NCBI GenBank assembly: GCA_007922195.1 | Contig: ML681971.1 | Location: 19,139,987 to 19,203,986, forward strand | From: Podocnemis expansa | Lineage: Eukaryota > Chordata > Testudines > Podocnemididae | Length of the DNA: 64,000 nucleotides | Reading direction: 5' to 3' | In this document: in pieces, positions 10,421-23,849 of the stretch | Layout of the letters: every line of letters starts with the position of its first letter | Numbering within the stretch: position 1 is the first letter of the stretch | Made by a program: the position numbers and the translations under genes | The notes under the pieces: model-generated | Database searches by the model: none | What the model was told of the DNA's origin: nothing | Seen by the model: only the letters and a program-made list of their open reading frames with translations

Positions 10421-13400
10421 CTTTCACACATACTATTAAAATCACTGTCTCATTTGAGATGAGGCCCTCACATTTAAAGGGCAGTGACTTTTTGAGAGAC
10501 ATTGACAGTGGGTTAGTCAAATTCATCTAGTCCAGGGTGAGGTGGCCTGGCTTTTGATATTAGTATGTGTTACATGTATGCATTGGCACAGCATATCATA
10601 TGGCCGAGCTTAGGGATAACTTACTATTGCTGTCAGCTAGTGGAGTTGTTCATTTGGCTCTGATGGCACAGGAGTCTGCTGTGAGCAGAAGCCCTGGGGT
10701 GCAAATCCTGTAGGACCCAAGAAAGAGGTCCCTTAACACATCAACATATAGACAGTTTCTTCCTGCAGTCTTCTATCTCAAAAAGAGTCAAGGATGATCT
10801 CCCTAAATATCTAGAAGAGTAAATGGCTCTGCAGTTGTATCATAAATCTTGTACCTTAATGCTTCTGAAAGGATTTTACCTGAAAATGTTACTGCAGCTT
10901 GAAGTGTTGCATTGCCTAAGTTCCACTTGACATGCTACTGATGCCTCTCTTCCCAACAGTAATGGGTCTCTTGGAGTTACTGCTGCAACTGTTGTGTGGT
11001 ACAGAAGACTTTTGTGCTGGACTCTAATGCACTACAAATGGAATTGAGTCTCATCAATAGAGTTTTGCTGGTCCACTGCAGCACTTTAATTTTCAGAATA
11101 GTGCTTAATTGGGTCTTGTTCTACTTGGAGGTTAATTTCAGCCCTAAAGATTTACTACTTAATGCCTCAGCATAACTTTTTTGAAATCAGTGGAGCTGGT
11201 CTGATTTGCACAATGAAGGATGAAATCAGGAATGTATGTCTGATGAAGAGAAGGATTTGGTGGCAGTTTCTTTGTGGGTTTTTAATTTTTTTTTTCTTAC
11301 TCTTTCCATTGTTTACCTAAAATGTGATATGTCCCTGGTAGAATCAAAATATGATTCTAGTATTGCTATAACTTTTATCATTCTCTTATGCTAACACCCA
11401 TAAACTTTTACAGTCTCCAGAATGCACAAAGGCACTCTCTAGAGAGTTGGAAGTTTTTCTGTTTATAGCTGAGAGTTTTTTTTGTTTCAGGTTGCAATGA
11501 GCATTATGGTCTTCAAAGCACGATTTAAAAGGTAGTTTGAGAACATCTGTTAGAAAGTGACTCTCCTCTCTCACTTGGTTTTACACCTGGGATATTCAAT
11601 TGACTTCTTTTGCAGTGATGTTGATTTGTATTATCATAATCTAGAGTAGATTTGGGTCCTAAACTTTAATGAACCAAGCAATTAGGCAGTGGGTAATCCA
11701 ATGACCATTATAATCCATGAAACATCTACCACTGATTTGGATCAAATCAGGTGTGCATAAAATGTTTGCATTTGCTTTTTTTCCTTTGCACTCACAGTAT
11801 TTTCTTTGTGTCACACAGAAAATTGGGGAAGTCGAGCATACATTTTACAGTATATTATCTGCTCTGTAGCACTTACCAAACTCCAGGATACTACAGTTTG
11901 TTACTTCAAGTGGCTGAAAATCTAGAATGATATACCCTGCAAGATAATTACTCAAGTAATGAACAATTTGTTTGCCCCTCTATCTCTGTTGTTGAGTAAA
12001 TAGTTATTCATTTCGTTTTAAGACATGTTGTATTGCTAAGATATTCTGCCACATCTTCCACCACAGTATATTAGGAGGATCATGAAATATGACTAAGTGA
12101 CCTGAGAAGGCTATATAGCAATCCCCTGTGACATAACACTGACTTTTAGCTACTTCATGGCTGCAACATCAACTTTTTCCTGCGAAGTGTTACTTATGTG
12201 ACTAGTTGTTGCTGTTCTACTCAGATTCAAATACTTGTGCCCATTGCTATGGTATCTAAGTGCCTGCCAGTGAAGTTTTGATTTCAGTGGAACAACTGAG
12301 GACCATTCATGTAAATAAGGGTCTGCAGTATTAAACTTTGGTATGCTAATTCATCTTTCTTTCAATAGCTATGGTTGGAGACAGAGAATAAACAGATCTA
12401 CAAAAAATTCAGTGCACTCTGGTGTCTGGTATTTCTACTGCCCCAACATCAAGCAAATCTATTGTTTCATTGGTAGCCTGTTTCTTGATGAACTCATATC
12501 CATACTGGGAAGCTTAAATGAATTGCCTGTTTCTCTGTGTTAGGTAGCTGGCACAAATGCCAAGTCTACATTAAATGGAAAGGTAAACTTAAATAGTCTA
12601 AGCTCATGAATGTCAGATATTTCCCAAATGCATCCTCTTTTTCTTTTCATTATTTGGTTTTTTGTTTTTTGTTTAAGCACTCATTTTTGTAACTTGTACA
12701 AATTGCAATGATTCCCCTTTAAAGGCTGAAACTTACTTCTTCTCAATCCCCTCAGACTGTAAATATGACAGGAAAAATATAACCAACTGATCTTTTAGGC
12801 AGCCTAAATTTTGATTAAATGGTAATCGAACTGCTGTACAAAATTCTAATGGATTTTTAATGTTTTGGTCCCCCTCATGCACACTTTTTTAAACAAATCT
12901 TGTTCAGATTTATGGCTCCATTTTTTTCAGGCAGTTTTTATATCTTTGATATAGGGGGAAATATGATTTTAGGTCACTTTTTTGTCATTAATATTCACAA
13001 AGTAAGATGCAGTGTCAGAATATTAAATTGTGACACGTAAAGGAAAACGTTAACCTTTTAGAAGCCATATTTACATGTTGTGCTATCATGCATAATGCAT
13101 AGAGTTAGGTACTAAGGTTATTTTCAAAGTCAGACATTTTGGGATCAGGCTGTAGAAAACAAAGCAAGAAAAGAACTGTTTTTAATTTTTCTCTTTAAAC
13201 TCTCTAGAAGTAAGGAAATAGCAGTGAAATTTTATGCCAGTGGAATTTCTCAACAAACCTTGAACCTTGATGTAGACTCTGTGGGACTGAAAAGAAGAAT
13301 AAAACAGGCACATTTGGAATCCATTTAAATAAATAACAGCAAAGGAGAGAGATCTTCTGCAAAGTATTACCCAAAAATCTCCCCCCCGCCCCCCAAATCA

Positions 13401-13530
13401 TTATACAGAATAGCTATCATTTAAATAGAGCAATGTGTATGTCCTCCTCTCAGCAGAATTGTTTGGAATACTTGTAAACTAGTGCCAGCCTTGTTTTCAG
13501 AGCTTGCAATAAGAGGCTGAGAAACTGATA
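10421..13530. other. Intergenic stretch without recognised genes
   Basis: About 3.1 kb of A/T-rich DNA. Only short chance frames occur, with small homopolymer runs and a C run near 13380. No exon or element was recognised. Confidence 0.5.
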
Positions 13531-13531
13531 G

Positions 13532-14326
13532 GGCACATCTACATGGCCCTTTTATTTCAAAATAACACCTGTTNNNNNNNNNNNNNNNNNNNNNNNNNNN
13601 NNNNNNNNNNNNNNNNNNNNNNNNNNNNNNNNNNNNNNNNNNNNNNNNNNNNNNNNNNNNNNNNNNNNNNNNNNNNNNNNNNNNNNNNNNNNNNNNNNNN
13701 NNNNNNNNNNNNNNNNNNNNNNNNNNNNNNNNNNNNNNNNNNNNNNNNNNNNNNNNNNNNNNNNNNNNNNNNNNNNNNNNNNNNNNNNNNNNNNNNNNNN
13801 NNNNNNNNNNNNNNNNNNNNNNNNNNNNNNNNNNNNNNNNNNNNNNNNNNNNNNNNNNNNNNNNNNNNNNNNNNNNNNNNNNNNNNNNNNNNNNNNNNNN
13901 NNNNNNNNNNNNNNNNNNNNNNNNNNNNNNNNNNNNNNNNNNNNNNNNNNNNNNNNNNNNNNNNNNNNNNNNNTGTTTTGAAATAACTCATTTTGAAATA
14001 AAATCCTTATTTTGAAATAAGTTAATTTGAATTAACAGTTTTTGTTTGAATTCAGGGAAAGCCTGCTTTTCAAAACGGCTGTTGTTTTGAAATAAGGCCA
14101 TTCAGACATGTTTCAAAACAATGGTGTTTCAAAACATGTCCAAACGCTGTTGTTTCGAAACAGCTATTTCAATTTCCTGCTAGGTTTAATGGTTTCAAAA
14201 CAAAGGCTGTTATTTTGAAACAATGGGTCCCGTTGGTTCGAAATAACAGTACATCATGTGGACATGACAAATTTTATTTTGAAACAGCTGTTTTGAAATA
14301 AAACTCACATCTGAACATAGCCATAG
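13532..14326. mobile_element. TTTTGAAATAA-rich foldback element (copy B) containing the assembly gap
   Basis: The left end reads GGGCACATCTACATGGCCC followed by TTTATTTCAAAATAA. The right end reads TTTTGAAATAAAACTCACA then CTGAACATAGCCATAG; its reverse complement starts TGGCTATGTTCAG like the other copies. Interior bases 13974-14290 hold many TTTTGAAATAA and TTTCGAAA motifs. The centre is unknown (Ns). Confidence 0.65.
13574..13973. other. Assembly gap (400 Ns)
   Basis: Exactly 400 undetermined bases. Long X-only frames across it are artefacts. The true length is probably unknown. Confidence 0.99.
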
Positions 14327-14799
14327 AGATGGGGAACATCTTTCTCTCCTTTGAAGAATGCTCTTTAGAATTCCACATGTTGTTGAATGACTAAGGACTT
14401 AAACTTCATATTAATGTGCTAGGCATTCATCTTCAGAAATACAACCCATTTCTTTGGTTTGCCATTGACTTGCTGAATGACCTTGGATTGATTGATTCTT
14501 CTGTCAGATTTGGACCCCAGTTCAGCTTTGGCCATAGTCTGTGTGGTACTGTTTGCCATATGCGTGACCATTTGTAATGTTGTTGGTATCACTATAGCAA
14601 AACAACAAGAAATCTCATCAAATAAGCCATGGGAGGTATCACTGGCAAAGTTAAGACTTACTGAATAGGATATACTCATCTGTAGCTGTGTATCATTTTT
14701 GTATTGTAAACTATGAATGTGTGATATTTCTGTATCTTCAGCTTGTGCTGTGCTGCAACAAAGATGAACACCAAACTGGCTGAATTCCAGTCAAGGGCC
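14327..14799. other. Intergenic stretch without recognised genes
   Basis: Nothing recognisable beyond one short minus-strand frame that has no domain. Confidence 0.4.
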
Positions 14800-15470
14800 A
14801 TCAACTATACAATGAATGTAGGGAAGAGCCACCAAGGGCCGTGCCTATGCGTCATCAGGACTCATAGGGATATTCCTGTGGTCGAGGGAATGCAAGTGCT
14901 TTTCCCTGTTGTCTAGGACAAAAGTAGTACAAGTCTCATGGTAGAAATTATAAACGGCTGCTTCACCATCTTTGTTTTGTCTTTATTCTCGCTTTCTATA
15001 TCTGAATCAACTTCTATGCGTTGGAAACTGTGAAAGGTCTGAGACCCATTTAGATACTGAATGTACAGCAGACAAAGGGTACAAATATGCAAACTTCAAT
15101 TATAAGAATTCCTACTGCTAAAGATCCAATACATCTGAACTGTGAAGTAATTTGTATGTATCTGATTACTTTGACCCTTAAATGTCTCTCATCCTGTTTT
15201 GTTTCTTGCTCTTTATTATAAACCTGTAGTTTTAGTTTGCAAGGGGTTGGCTGGCAGGGTAGTTTCTGGGTAAGATCAAAACCAATATTGGCTGGGCCAC
15301 ATGGCTGATACTCTAGGGATCAGGAGAATGTTTTCGTAAAATGAATGAAGTTTTTAAATATCTTATCTCTTTACTGGACTTAGCTGCTGAGCTGAAGCCA
15401 GAGCCTGAAATGCTATAAAGTGGGCTGAGTATTTCTCATTTCAGCTTCTTGATAACCACTGTGGGGAATC
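14800..15470 (+). repeat. LTR-like interspersed repeat, copy 1
   Basis: It aligns by eye with 24880-25710 in the same direction. Shared landmarks in order are GAGACCCATT, a TATGTATCT block, ATAAACCTGTAGTTTTAG (ATAAACTTTTAGTTTCAG in copy 2), GGCTGAT with AGGAGAA, CTCTTTACTGGA, TGAAATGC and CTTCTTGATAACCA. A TATA-like ATTATAAACGG and an AATAAAC-like site suggest an LTR, but the class is not certain. Confidence 0.55.
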
Positions 15471-15479
15471 TCCTCCTTT

Positions 15480-18400
15480 TTCAGCCTGCCCTGACTTTGG
15501 CATTTCCAGGTGGGCTACCCTAGGCACTCAGTACCAGGAGGTGTGGCCCCTTGTCTAAACAAACAGGAAGGGTTAGATTGTTCTCTTGTCTGCTTCAGGG
15601 TTGGGCAGGGTCTGCACATTACAACCCTGAATGGTTATGGAAAAGATGGACTCCTGGTGATTTACACCCGTGATGTGTGGTTCATAGCATCAGTCCCTTT
15701 CATAAGGGATGAAGATACAGTTAAAGAAGATGTGTGTGCACACACATGCATTTTACAATTTTCCAGAATGTCTGTCATTTTAATAAAGTAAGCCCGCATG
15801 CATGATCCGGTTTATTTTCTGGCATATTTGATGCTTCATGAAGGATAGAGCTTTACTTCATGTCAAGGAAATGGTCTTGTCACTGGCAAGGTGCTTCCTT
15901 TTAAATCATTTTCCCATCCATTTTCTTATCCATTGTGACAAATTTTATCCTATCAAATGAACTGTATTATTGACTAAGTAATTGCTAAGAGCTTCATTTT
16001 AGAAGCATTATGGGTTAATGCAAAAAAAAAAAAAGTGGGGGGGGGCATGGGGAACTAGGATTGTTTCTTCATCTTTGCAGTGGTTTTATGGTAATTGATT
16101 GTAATCAAGTCATCCTATAACAAGTGTCCCAGTTCCAAGGTATTTCTCTGGACATACCATACTGATGGAAGAGTGATTATGAAAGGTCTTTTGACTTAAG
16201 TTTGCAGGAAACAATTGTTGCTCCCTTTTTAATAACCATTTGCAGAAATATAGCAGTTTTCAGAATAAAGGTGCTAAGGTTTTTATAAGCAGCATCACCA
16301 AAAGGGAACTACCATTGGGTGAACAGCCAGATGCAATCAAACAGCAGCAGCATGGGAGGAAGATTTCCAGTCCCTGGCAAAGTTTTAATTTTATGAAAAT
16401 GATCATGTGCTCTTGGATATCAAGCTGTCCAAACTACACAGAACGGGAGCTTGATTCTCACCTTACATTGGTTTTAAAAGAAAAGAACTCCATTGATTCA
16501 GTTAATTTACTTCTGACTTAAAATATCAAAATTCTACCTTGGGCTTACAAGGCTTCACAGGGCGGGGAGGGGGGGGGAGAAAACCCTACCATTCCTCCTG
16601 TGAGTACAGTAAACCATGGGAGATTCATGTGACTGAAGGGCTCTTGGCTTTCCAGTGTTATTAAACAATTCCAGGGAGTCTAGATTTTCACAGCAGACAC
16701 AATCGAGAACAAAATTTCATTTTCCAGCATTCTTTTCCACTGCCCCAGGACTGAGTTGTTCCAAGCTGAGTTTTACAGAATGTTCTAAACCCAATTTTAC
16801 AATCTGCCAAATTATTTTCAGGCTTTTTAGCCCATATGAACTGCACATTCTGTCAATGAGTTCAAATGTAAATAGTTTTTTCTCTTTGAATTTGCTACCT
16901 GAATGATATAAAATAACTTGAATGTTTTCTTAGTCTTTACCATGTGGGTAAATACAAAGTAGTCATATAGGAATGATAAATTTGTTAGTTTTGCAGAACT
17001 AGCTAACATAGCTACTCATTTGAAACAGACAGGAATTGTTACATGTGTCATAAGGCAATAGAGCTATACACTGACCATTAATAGAACTGAGGGGAAAAAT
17101 TGGTGAAATACAAATTTACAGAAAAAAATATTTCAGGTGCACCAAGACTATTTATTAAGTGAGGTCAAATTTGATGGCGGCTGCTTCTAGGCAAAAATAT
17201 GGTCAGTTTTGTTTTTGTATGGCAGTCTTTCTGTTTTGTCTTCCCCAACTCCAAAAAAGTCAGAATTTTTATATTTTTATTTCAATAGCTGAAATGAACC
17301 AAAGTTTTTTCCTTTGGACATTTAGTTGTATTTAACTTAATCCACCTGCCAATGCTTCAAAAACAATAGGAAATAAGTAATGTCTAGTGTGTTTAATCCA
17401 CAGCAAAATTTACTTCTGTTAGTTATAGTGAGAAAAGGAAAACTCCTGTGTGGTTTTTTGTTTTTGTTTTTGGTTTTTTTTGTTTTGTTTAAAACAAACC
17501 AATGTGTGGTTTGGAATTTCTTGGTTTGCTTCCCAAGTTGGAAAAAAAGATGTATTCATTTGTAATCTTTGCTGCGTGCTGGGCATGAATCCCTTATGGG
17601 AACATCACATTAGCTACTTGGATGCATGTAGTCGGATTGTTTTCTATCTTTGTCCCATTACAGAGTGGTGAGTAGTTCCCTCATCCCATGAAGGGAAATT
17701 AATCCCAGTGCAATGCATGAAAGTCTCTGTACTTAATGAAAGGCCTACTTTGGATGCTGAAGCAGTGCATACACCTTGTGTTGCACCTTTTGAACATGGA
17801 TTGATTTTTTTCACCTAGAAGGAATTTTCAGTCTCATGTTGTCCATCCTCCTTTGTACTGAATAAGGTAGAGCAGCACATGACTCAAATAAAAGAACAAA
17901 GTACTGGAAGTTTAAATGAAATGTGGAAGAAAAAATTAAAAAATCATTACTTCAAATATTTAAAAAAAACTTTAACAGTTCTGTTGCATAAAACTTTCAT
18001 TTTAATTGTGCACTTTAATTGCCTATCTCTTCATTTATAGGAATGTGTAACTCCATTTACATGAAAAATTCTTCTATTTGCTGCTCTTAGGGATAGATAT
18101 AATATGCCTTGGACAAAAATAAGGATCCATTAATTATGATCATGCCATGCATTTAGAAATGATTTAATTTCCAATAGTTCTCTAACTTTCCTGAACCCAT
18201 ACTGTGAAAGTTACTCGACAGGTAGAATGGCATTAGAGAGAAACTTAATAGATAAATGGACTATACTGTGTAAATACAGACCTGAGTACTGAGCTATGAA
18301 CAAGTCCTGACACTAGAAACCATTTAATTAAAAATAACTAGACTATATTTTACAGGTGACATAAGGGGAGGCAGGAAGAACAAACGTGTAGATATAAATG

Positions 18401-19536
18401 CTCTGCTAATCCTGAATATGAAGAAGGTTCAAACAAATATATTGTACTTTGGGGGGGGGGGGAGTGAATTAAAACCTTACAGAATTTGTATGTCTGAAAA
18501 TTTGTTACAGTAATTAAATGCTAATAAAATGAGAGAGAGCTTCCTTTTAAAGACTACTTTCAACTACCAAGGTCAAAAGTGAAGGATCATTTTAACTGGA
18601 TAAATGTCATAACTGAAACAAGCAGTAACTCAATTTTCTATATTTGAACATCTCATTATAATCTGTGCCATTGAAAGACATATTAGGTTCCAAAGAGGTG
18701 ACACAAGGTCTCCTGCTGAAAATCCAGCCTTTAATTATTTTATGGAGGTTAATGTGGCTGTAGTAGAGTAGAAACTTAGTCTTAACAGTGAATAATAGAT
18801 TTCAATAGAAGGGAGTTTAATGGAAAATTAATAAAGCAGTGCAGAACAGTTGGAATTAAACATGAAGGTTGGTGATGAGCACAGTGAGGATAAGGTCTTG
18901 AAGTTCAAAGTTTGCCATCTCTTCCTAAAGGTCACATTTCTCAGGTGGTTTCTGAGAGGTTGTACTGGAGTCCACAGCAGGATGTGACTACCATCATGTA
19001 GACAAGAGTGCTCTCCTTTTCCTGCCTGCTCTGTAACTTTGTTATAGTCAGGTTAGCACTGTCAAAAAACAACATAGCAAAGCTGACCTGGCTTCTCCTC
19101 TGTAAAAACTGTGGTAAGGAGTGCTGGTTCTTTAGGAGAAGTTACAAGTCAAGTACTGCCAGCATCCTGGTTGAGTGTTCCAGGACCATATGTAAGCAGA
19201 TGGGAAGCCATGGTAGGGGTAGGCTGTTTCCTGTTCCCCTCCCCCCCCAACAGGAAGTGCCATACTGAAATGTACATAAGAAAACCCAAACTGAGTAATG
19301 TTCACTTTTGTTTGGAATTGCATTAAATGCTTGAAACTCTGACTAGGTCTATCCAAAGACTTGATCTTTCGAGGAAACTGCAGCCAGATCTGGTGAGACC
19401 TTGGCCTGAATGTCATCGTCTGCAGTTTTTACACTGAATTTCTGGAGGTGTAGCTGCAGCATTGCAACTCCCAAACATACAATCCACTTGCACTGGTAGT
19501 GTTTTATCTTGGTTTCAATACACCATTACAAATAGC
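15480..19536. other. Intergenic stretch without recognised genes
   Basis: About 4 kb with poly-A/poly-G junctions near 16022-16046 and G runs near 16568 and 18451. Only chance frames occur; I recognise no exon, RNA gene or element. Confidence 0.5.
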
Positions 19537-20708
19537 CAGAGGTGGCTTTAGGCATTTGGGGGCCCTAAGCAAAGACCCATTGTAGGGCCCTCTAAAGGGC
19601 CTCCTATAGGCCCCCAACTGCTGCCCCAGGCCTGCCCCCCAGAGGCCTTGTTTGTTTTGCTGGACCAAACTAACATGATTATCCCTCTGGAACTTGTAAA
19701 TTATTCTTGGGTATGATATTTTTAAAGATCTTTCCATCATGAAGCTTGTAAGTTGGTCATCTTTCACTTAACATAACTTTGTAGTTCAGCATTAGCTCAT
19801 TTAAATTGAACATTTAAAAATTTTTAAATGTTTGTGTGCATTAATTAACAACTAAGTGATAAAATTAATGATGGATCAAAAATAACTGTCAATTTCCAAA
19901 GGGATAGCTGTGTTAGTCTAGTCCAGCAAAAAAACACGTCAAATCTTACAAATTTTTGAAATAGGCTTGGGTTAATGTGCAGTAGAAGTTAATATAAATA
20001 ATTAAAATAAAAGTGAAAAGAAGGTTTCTAGTGAGTAACTATAAAGGAAAAACACCAAATTTCAGTGAAATTCTCTGAAGTATTCAAGTTTATAAGACTG
20101 ACTCCCCTCAAAAATATTACACAGTAAGTGCAAAAGAAGCTACAATATTATTTACCAAAAGAAAGACATACACCACAGACATACACAGCTGTAATGATTG
20201 CTTGAGGGCAGCACTGTATTTATATGTAGCAACCTATATGGACTAACCTGAACTAGCCAAAGGGAGAAAAAATGTTACAAAGGAAAAGGCAAAAGAGAAC
20301 AGATTAAAAAGAAAAGGAAAAAAAGGCAAAATTTCATAAGTGGGATTAAAAAATGTCAGAATAAATGGCCACCCCAGGAACTAAAAGATGAGACCATTGA
20401 AAAAGTTTGTGGTATTGTGCTGTCTATTGGTGTCACAAAGAGCTTGCTCTTGCTTTTTTAGCATGTCAGTGTGAAGATGAGGGGCAGATAATGATGAAAT
20501 CTGTATTTCAGATGAAGCACAGCTCCTAATGATACTTTGCCTTGATGAGCCAAGCTTGAAGGTGCTGAGGCTTCCAGCCCTAGTAGCTCTTCTAGATGGG
20601 AACAATTTCTATATTTTCATTTCTGCCCACCAAATTGAGGATGGGGCCCCTTATTCCTTGCAGCCCTAGGCAGCTGGCCTGCTTTACCTACCCCTAAAGC
20701 CATCACTG
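19537..20708. mobile_element. Non-autonomous hAT element with perfect 8-bp target duplication
   Basis: The ends are CAGAGGTGGCTTTAGG and, in reverse complement, CAGTGATGGCTTTAGG (14 of 16 identical, beginning CAG as in hAT elements). The flanks are identical: CAAATAGC at 19529-19536 and at 20709-20716. The 1,172-bp body has no transposase frame. Inside it are two opposed copies of another small repeat (19648-19692 minus, 19894-19942 plus). Confidence 0.88.
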
Positions 20709-20716
20709 CAAATAGC

Positions 20717-22715
20717 TATCATGTCTGTCCATGCTAAGGTGTACATGTGTGTCAGGGAACAGGGCACAGAGTAGAGCCAGTCTTTAGGCAAGCAAAAAGA
20801 CAGCTGGCTTACAGTAGGCTGATGGCTCCTGTCTCAGAGAAAACTTTGCCTCTGCCTTGCTTCATTCCAGATAACCTAGCTCTAAGTCTCAACTCCAACT
20901 CCTGACTCAGGCCTCTCACCTCTGGCTCCTATTCTTGGCAAATAGCTCCTGCTTCAACCACTGACAAACTCAGACACAACTGCTACTTGTGGACACTCAC
21001 ATTCCTGATCTTGACCAACGTGTGACAAGCCGACAATGACTGTAATTGGGGTTAATGTGCCGCCTAAATCATAAAGAATTTGTGCAAGGCCACATCAGCC
21101 TTAGGAGTTTTGGCTGGAATTTTGCTTGTAGCTTTTAGCTCTGCCTAAGTCTGAAATAGTGAAGAAAATGGGGGATTTATGGTCCCATGTGAAATGAAAA
21201 TGAAGACAAACAGATGTGGCCCAAGCCCTTTGCTGCTCTTCTTCCACACTACACTGACTCTTAACAGGAGGATGGGGAAAATGTAATTTGATCGAGGAGG
21301 CTTAATTTGAAAGCATTTATGGCTACAACTCCTTGTTTAAATTAAAATTTAAATCTTTTTCTTTTCAAATAGAGCTTTTGTTTACTTTTCTGCTTATGAA
21401 TCATCATAGCTTTCGCTTCCTGAAGAAAATTGAGAGCTTGGGGAATTGCGTTCATGTTGCTATTTCTAATATGCTGCCTTTGAATGCATAATAGGAATAT
21501 GTGTCGTGAACATCAGCATAGTTTTTAATGGCATAATCACACAGTTTTCTGACTAAAACATCCTGTGTAATTAAGGCCCAACATGATAAACCTAGAGCTT
21601 GGAAGGAATGGGAGAACCAGTCTTGCAGAGTTGATTCCTGCCTCTGTGTGTGTTGTGTGTGTTTTAAGGAATAGAAAGTTCTTAGTCAGGTTCATGAGCT
21701 CCATTCGAGTCTGATAGAAGGGAAACAAATCAAATAATTAAAATGTGGATCCAGATGCGCCAAAATACTCCAGTTTCTTTGCATCACTCCAGTATTACAC
21801 AGCAGCTTCAAACACAGCTTAATTGACTTGGCTAGCCAGGCTTATGACTGACTTGCATCACTGAATTGGCATGAGGCTGGCAGCATCTACTTGAGTGTGG
21901 CCCTGCATTTTTATCTTAAAGAGTTTTGAGATAGGACAAACCTCTGCAATCTTTAGTTATTTATGCATTATGGGGTACATTTGTACATTGAATGGATTCT
22001 GGTTGCCGAATTTAGGTTTTAGTCCATACTTTGCATTTCTGATAGCAAACTGAGAGTTGCATATGCATGATTTTCAGTGCCCCATCCTTTTTTGTTCATG
22101 CTCACATAACCTTTGAGAGGGTTCTCTCATCTCAGATGATTCCCTACTTGGCGTCTTGGAACTGTAGTGATGACCATAAACCAAGCCTGCAATGGTTGAG
22201 GCATAGGCATAAGAAGCAATGCAGAAGATGGTTGAATATGATGTAGCTGTTTTTTGTCTGGGTCCTGTAAATCCTGATCCAGAGTATTTTAAAGTCAATG
22301 AAAATCTGTCCATTGCCTAGATTATTCCCCCACCCCACCGCCAAATGTATCCTTTTACTGAGTTGTTGAATTCTGATGACTATTTACACTTATCTTTGTT
22401 ATGCATTGTTACTTTGATTTAAAAGCTCTGTTTGGCCTATTGATTTCCTATCCTACTTGTTAGTTTCTTTCCCAATTGATGGCCTCACTGATTTTAAAAA
22501 AGAAAATTCCATCACTACAAACACTGAGGTCAGAAAACAGTTTAACCTTAGATCAAGGGAAGGAAGGTCAGGTTAACTTGAAGGCCTTATTTATCTCTTC
22601 TCACTTTCACTAGTTTTATGCCAATGTAGACTAGTTGAGCTCAATTGGAGGTTGCCCTGCACATTGGGTAGTTATTCATTAACGTGTAAAATGTCACCAT
22701 GCTAATCTGATAGTG
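20717..22715. other. Intergenic stretch without recognised genes
   Basis: About 2 kb. A CT-rich portion (20820-21010) with repeated CTCC/ACTCC words might be an old LTR, but I cannot support that. No exon was found. Confidence 0.4.
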
Positions 22716-22723
22716 TTTTATAC

Positions 22724-22910
22724 TAGGGGTGGCCAAACTTATGGAACTCAAGAGCCACACAAGGTGATTATTAAACCTTCAAGAGCTGCACTGAGGCATA
22801 TAGCCATATACTTTTACCTACTAAATTGATTTGCTGATGTTCTTCTGCAAGCCACACCTTTTCATTCAAGAGCCACATGCGGCTCCCAAGCTGCAGTTTG
22901 GCCACATCTG
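22724..22910 (-). mobile_element. hAT-like MITE with perfect 8-bp target duplication (short form)
   Basis: The left end is TAGGGGTGGCCAAACT and the right end, reverse-complemented, is CAGATGTGGCCAAACT. The flanks TTTTATAC at 22716-22723 and 22911-22918 are identical. It is the same family as 7145-7695 in the opposite orientation but lacks the long middle, so it is 187 bp. Confidence 0.85.
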
Positions 22911-23658
22911 TTTTATACTCTACACTGGTGCACAAGGAGCAGGGCAATAGTGAATTGGGCCCAACTAATTCCACATAGCTACTTCTGCTTCACACTTGAG
23001 TTAGAGGAGAATCAAGTTCAAGCTTTTTCTTTTGAGTTTCATGCACACCAAGGCCTACTAGACAAAGTGGGATTCTGTTCCAGGAAAGCTTATGCAATAA
23101 ATAAATTTGTTCTTAAAAGTGCCACCAGATGTGTGTTCCCCCCCCCCTTCTTAGGCCTACTAGAATCTACTTGAGTAATACAAGAAGGTGTGCCAGCTTC
23201 ATTAGAATTGGTGGTTGTCAGAATCTACAAATCATTCTTAATAGCTGAGGAATTTCATAGCTTACAATGCTGTCTGAAAAATACAAGTGCATGATGCCCT
23301 TGCACAATGCTGTTTGCTATGCATGAATGCATCAACCCATTGCAAGGTTTGAGAGCTTGCTGGTTGCTGCTGTTTTTTTTTAAATTATTTTAAGTAAGAG
23401 TCAGGGCTTCCTTAATCTGATAAATGCTAATTCTTTTTTCCAACTTCACTAACTCAGAAATTTTAGCGGGAGAGTGTGACAAATGACATTCTAGCTGCAC
23501 ATATGAAACAGTGCATTTTGGTGCAAGGTGCTAATGTATGTTTATGCAGGACCAATCCTTATTTTTCCAGATCTTCTTAACTCATATTTTGCATAAATTA
23601 ATTTAGATGTGACAGAAAATATGCAGAATGAATAATATCTACCAATCTAGTAAGATTT

Positions 23659-23849
23659 AGAGCTTGTCTATACAGGAAAATTAAGCCAGACTATGATGTG
23701 GTACTAAAGAGAATTAGGTATTTGTGACTGATCTATGTGGATACTCATATTCTGGAAAAGTGCCTTATTCTGAATCAATTTAACACACTTTCAAGGAGCT
23801 TTCACATATAGTTAATCAGGAACAGCTCCCTATATAGACAAACCCTCAG
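23659..23849. mobile_element. Small MITE with inverted ends
   Basis: The left end AGAGCTTGTCTATACAGG and the reverse complement of the right end, GAGGGTTTGTCTATATAGGG, match at most positions. The 190-bp interior is A/T-rich with no open frame. No clear target duplication was identified. Confidence 0.5.

Noticed and set aside
13543..13991. Long frames across Ns on both strands
   Set aside because: They consist almost wholly of undetermined bases in the assembly gap.
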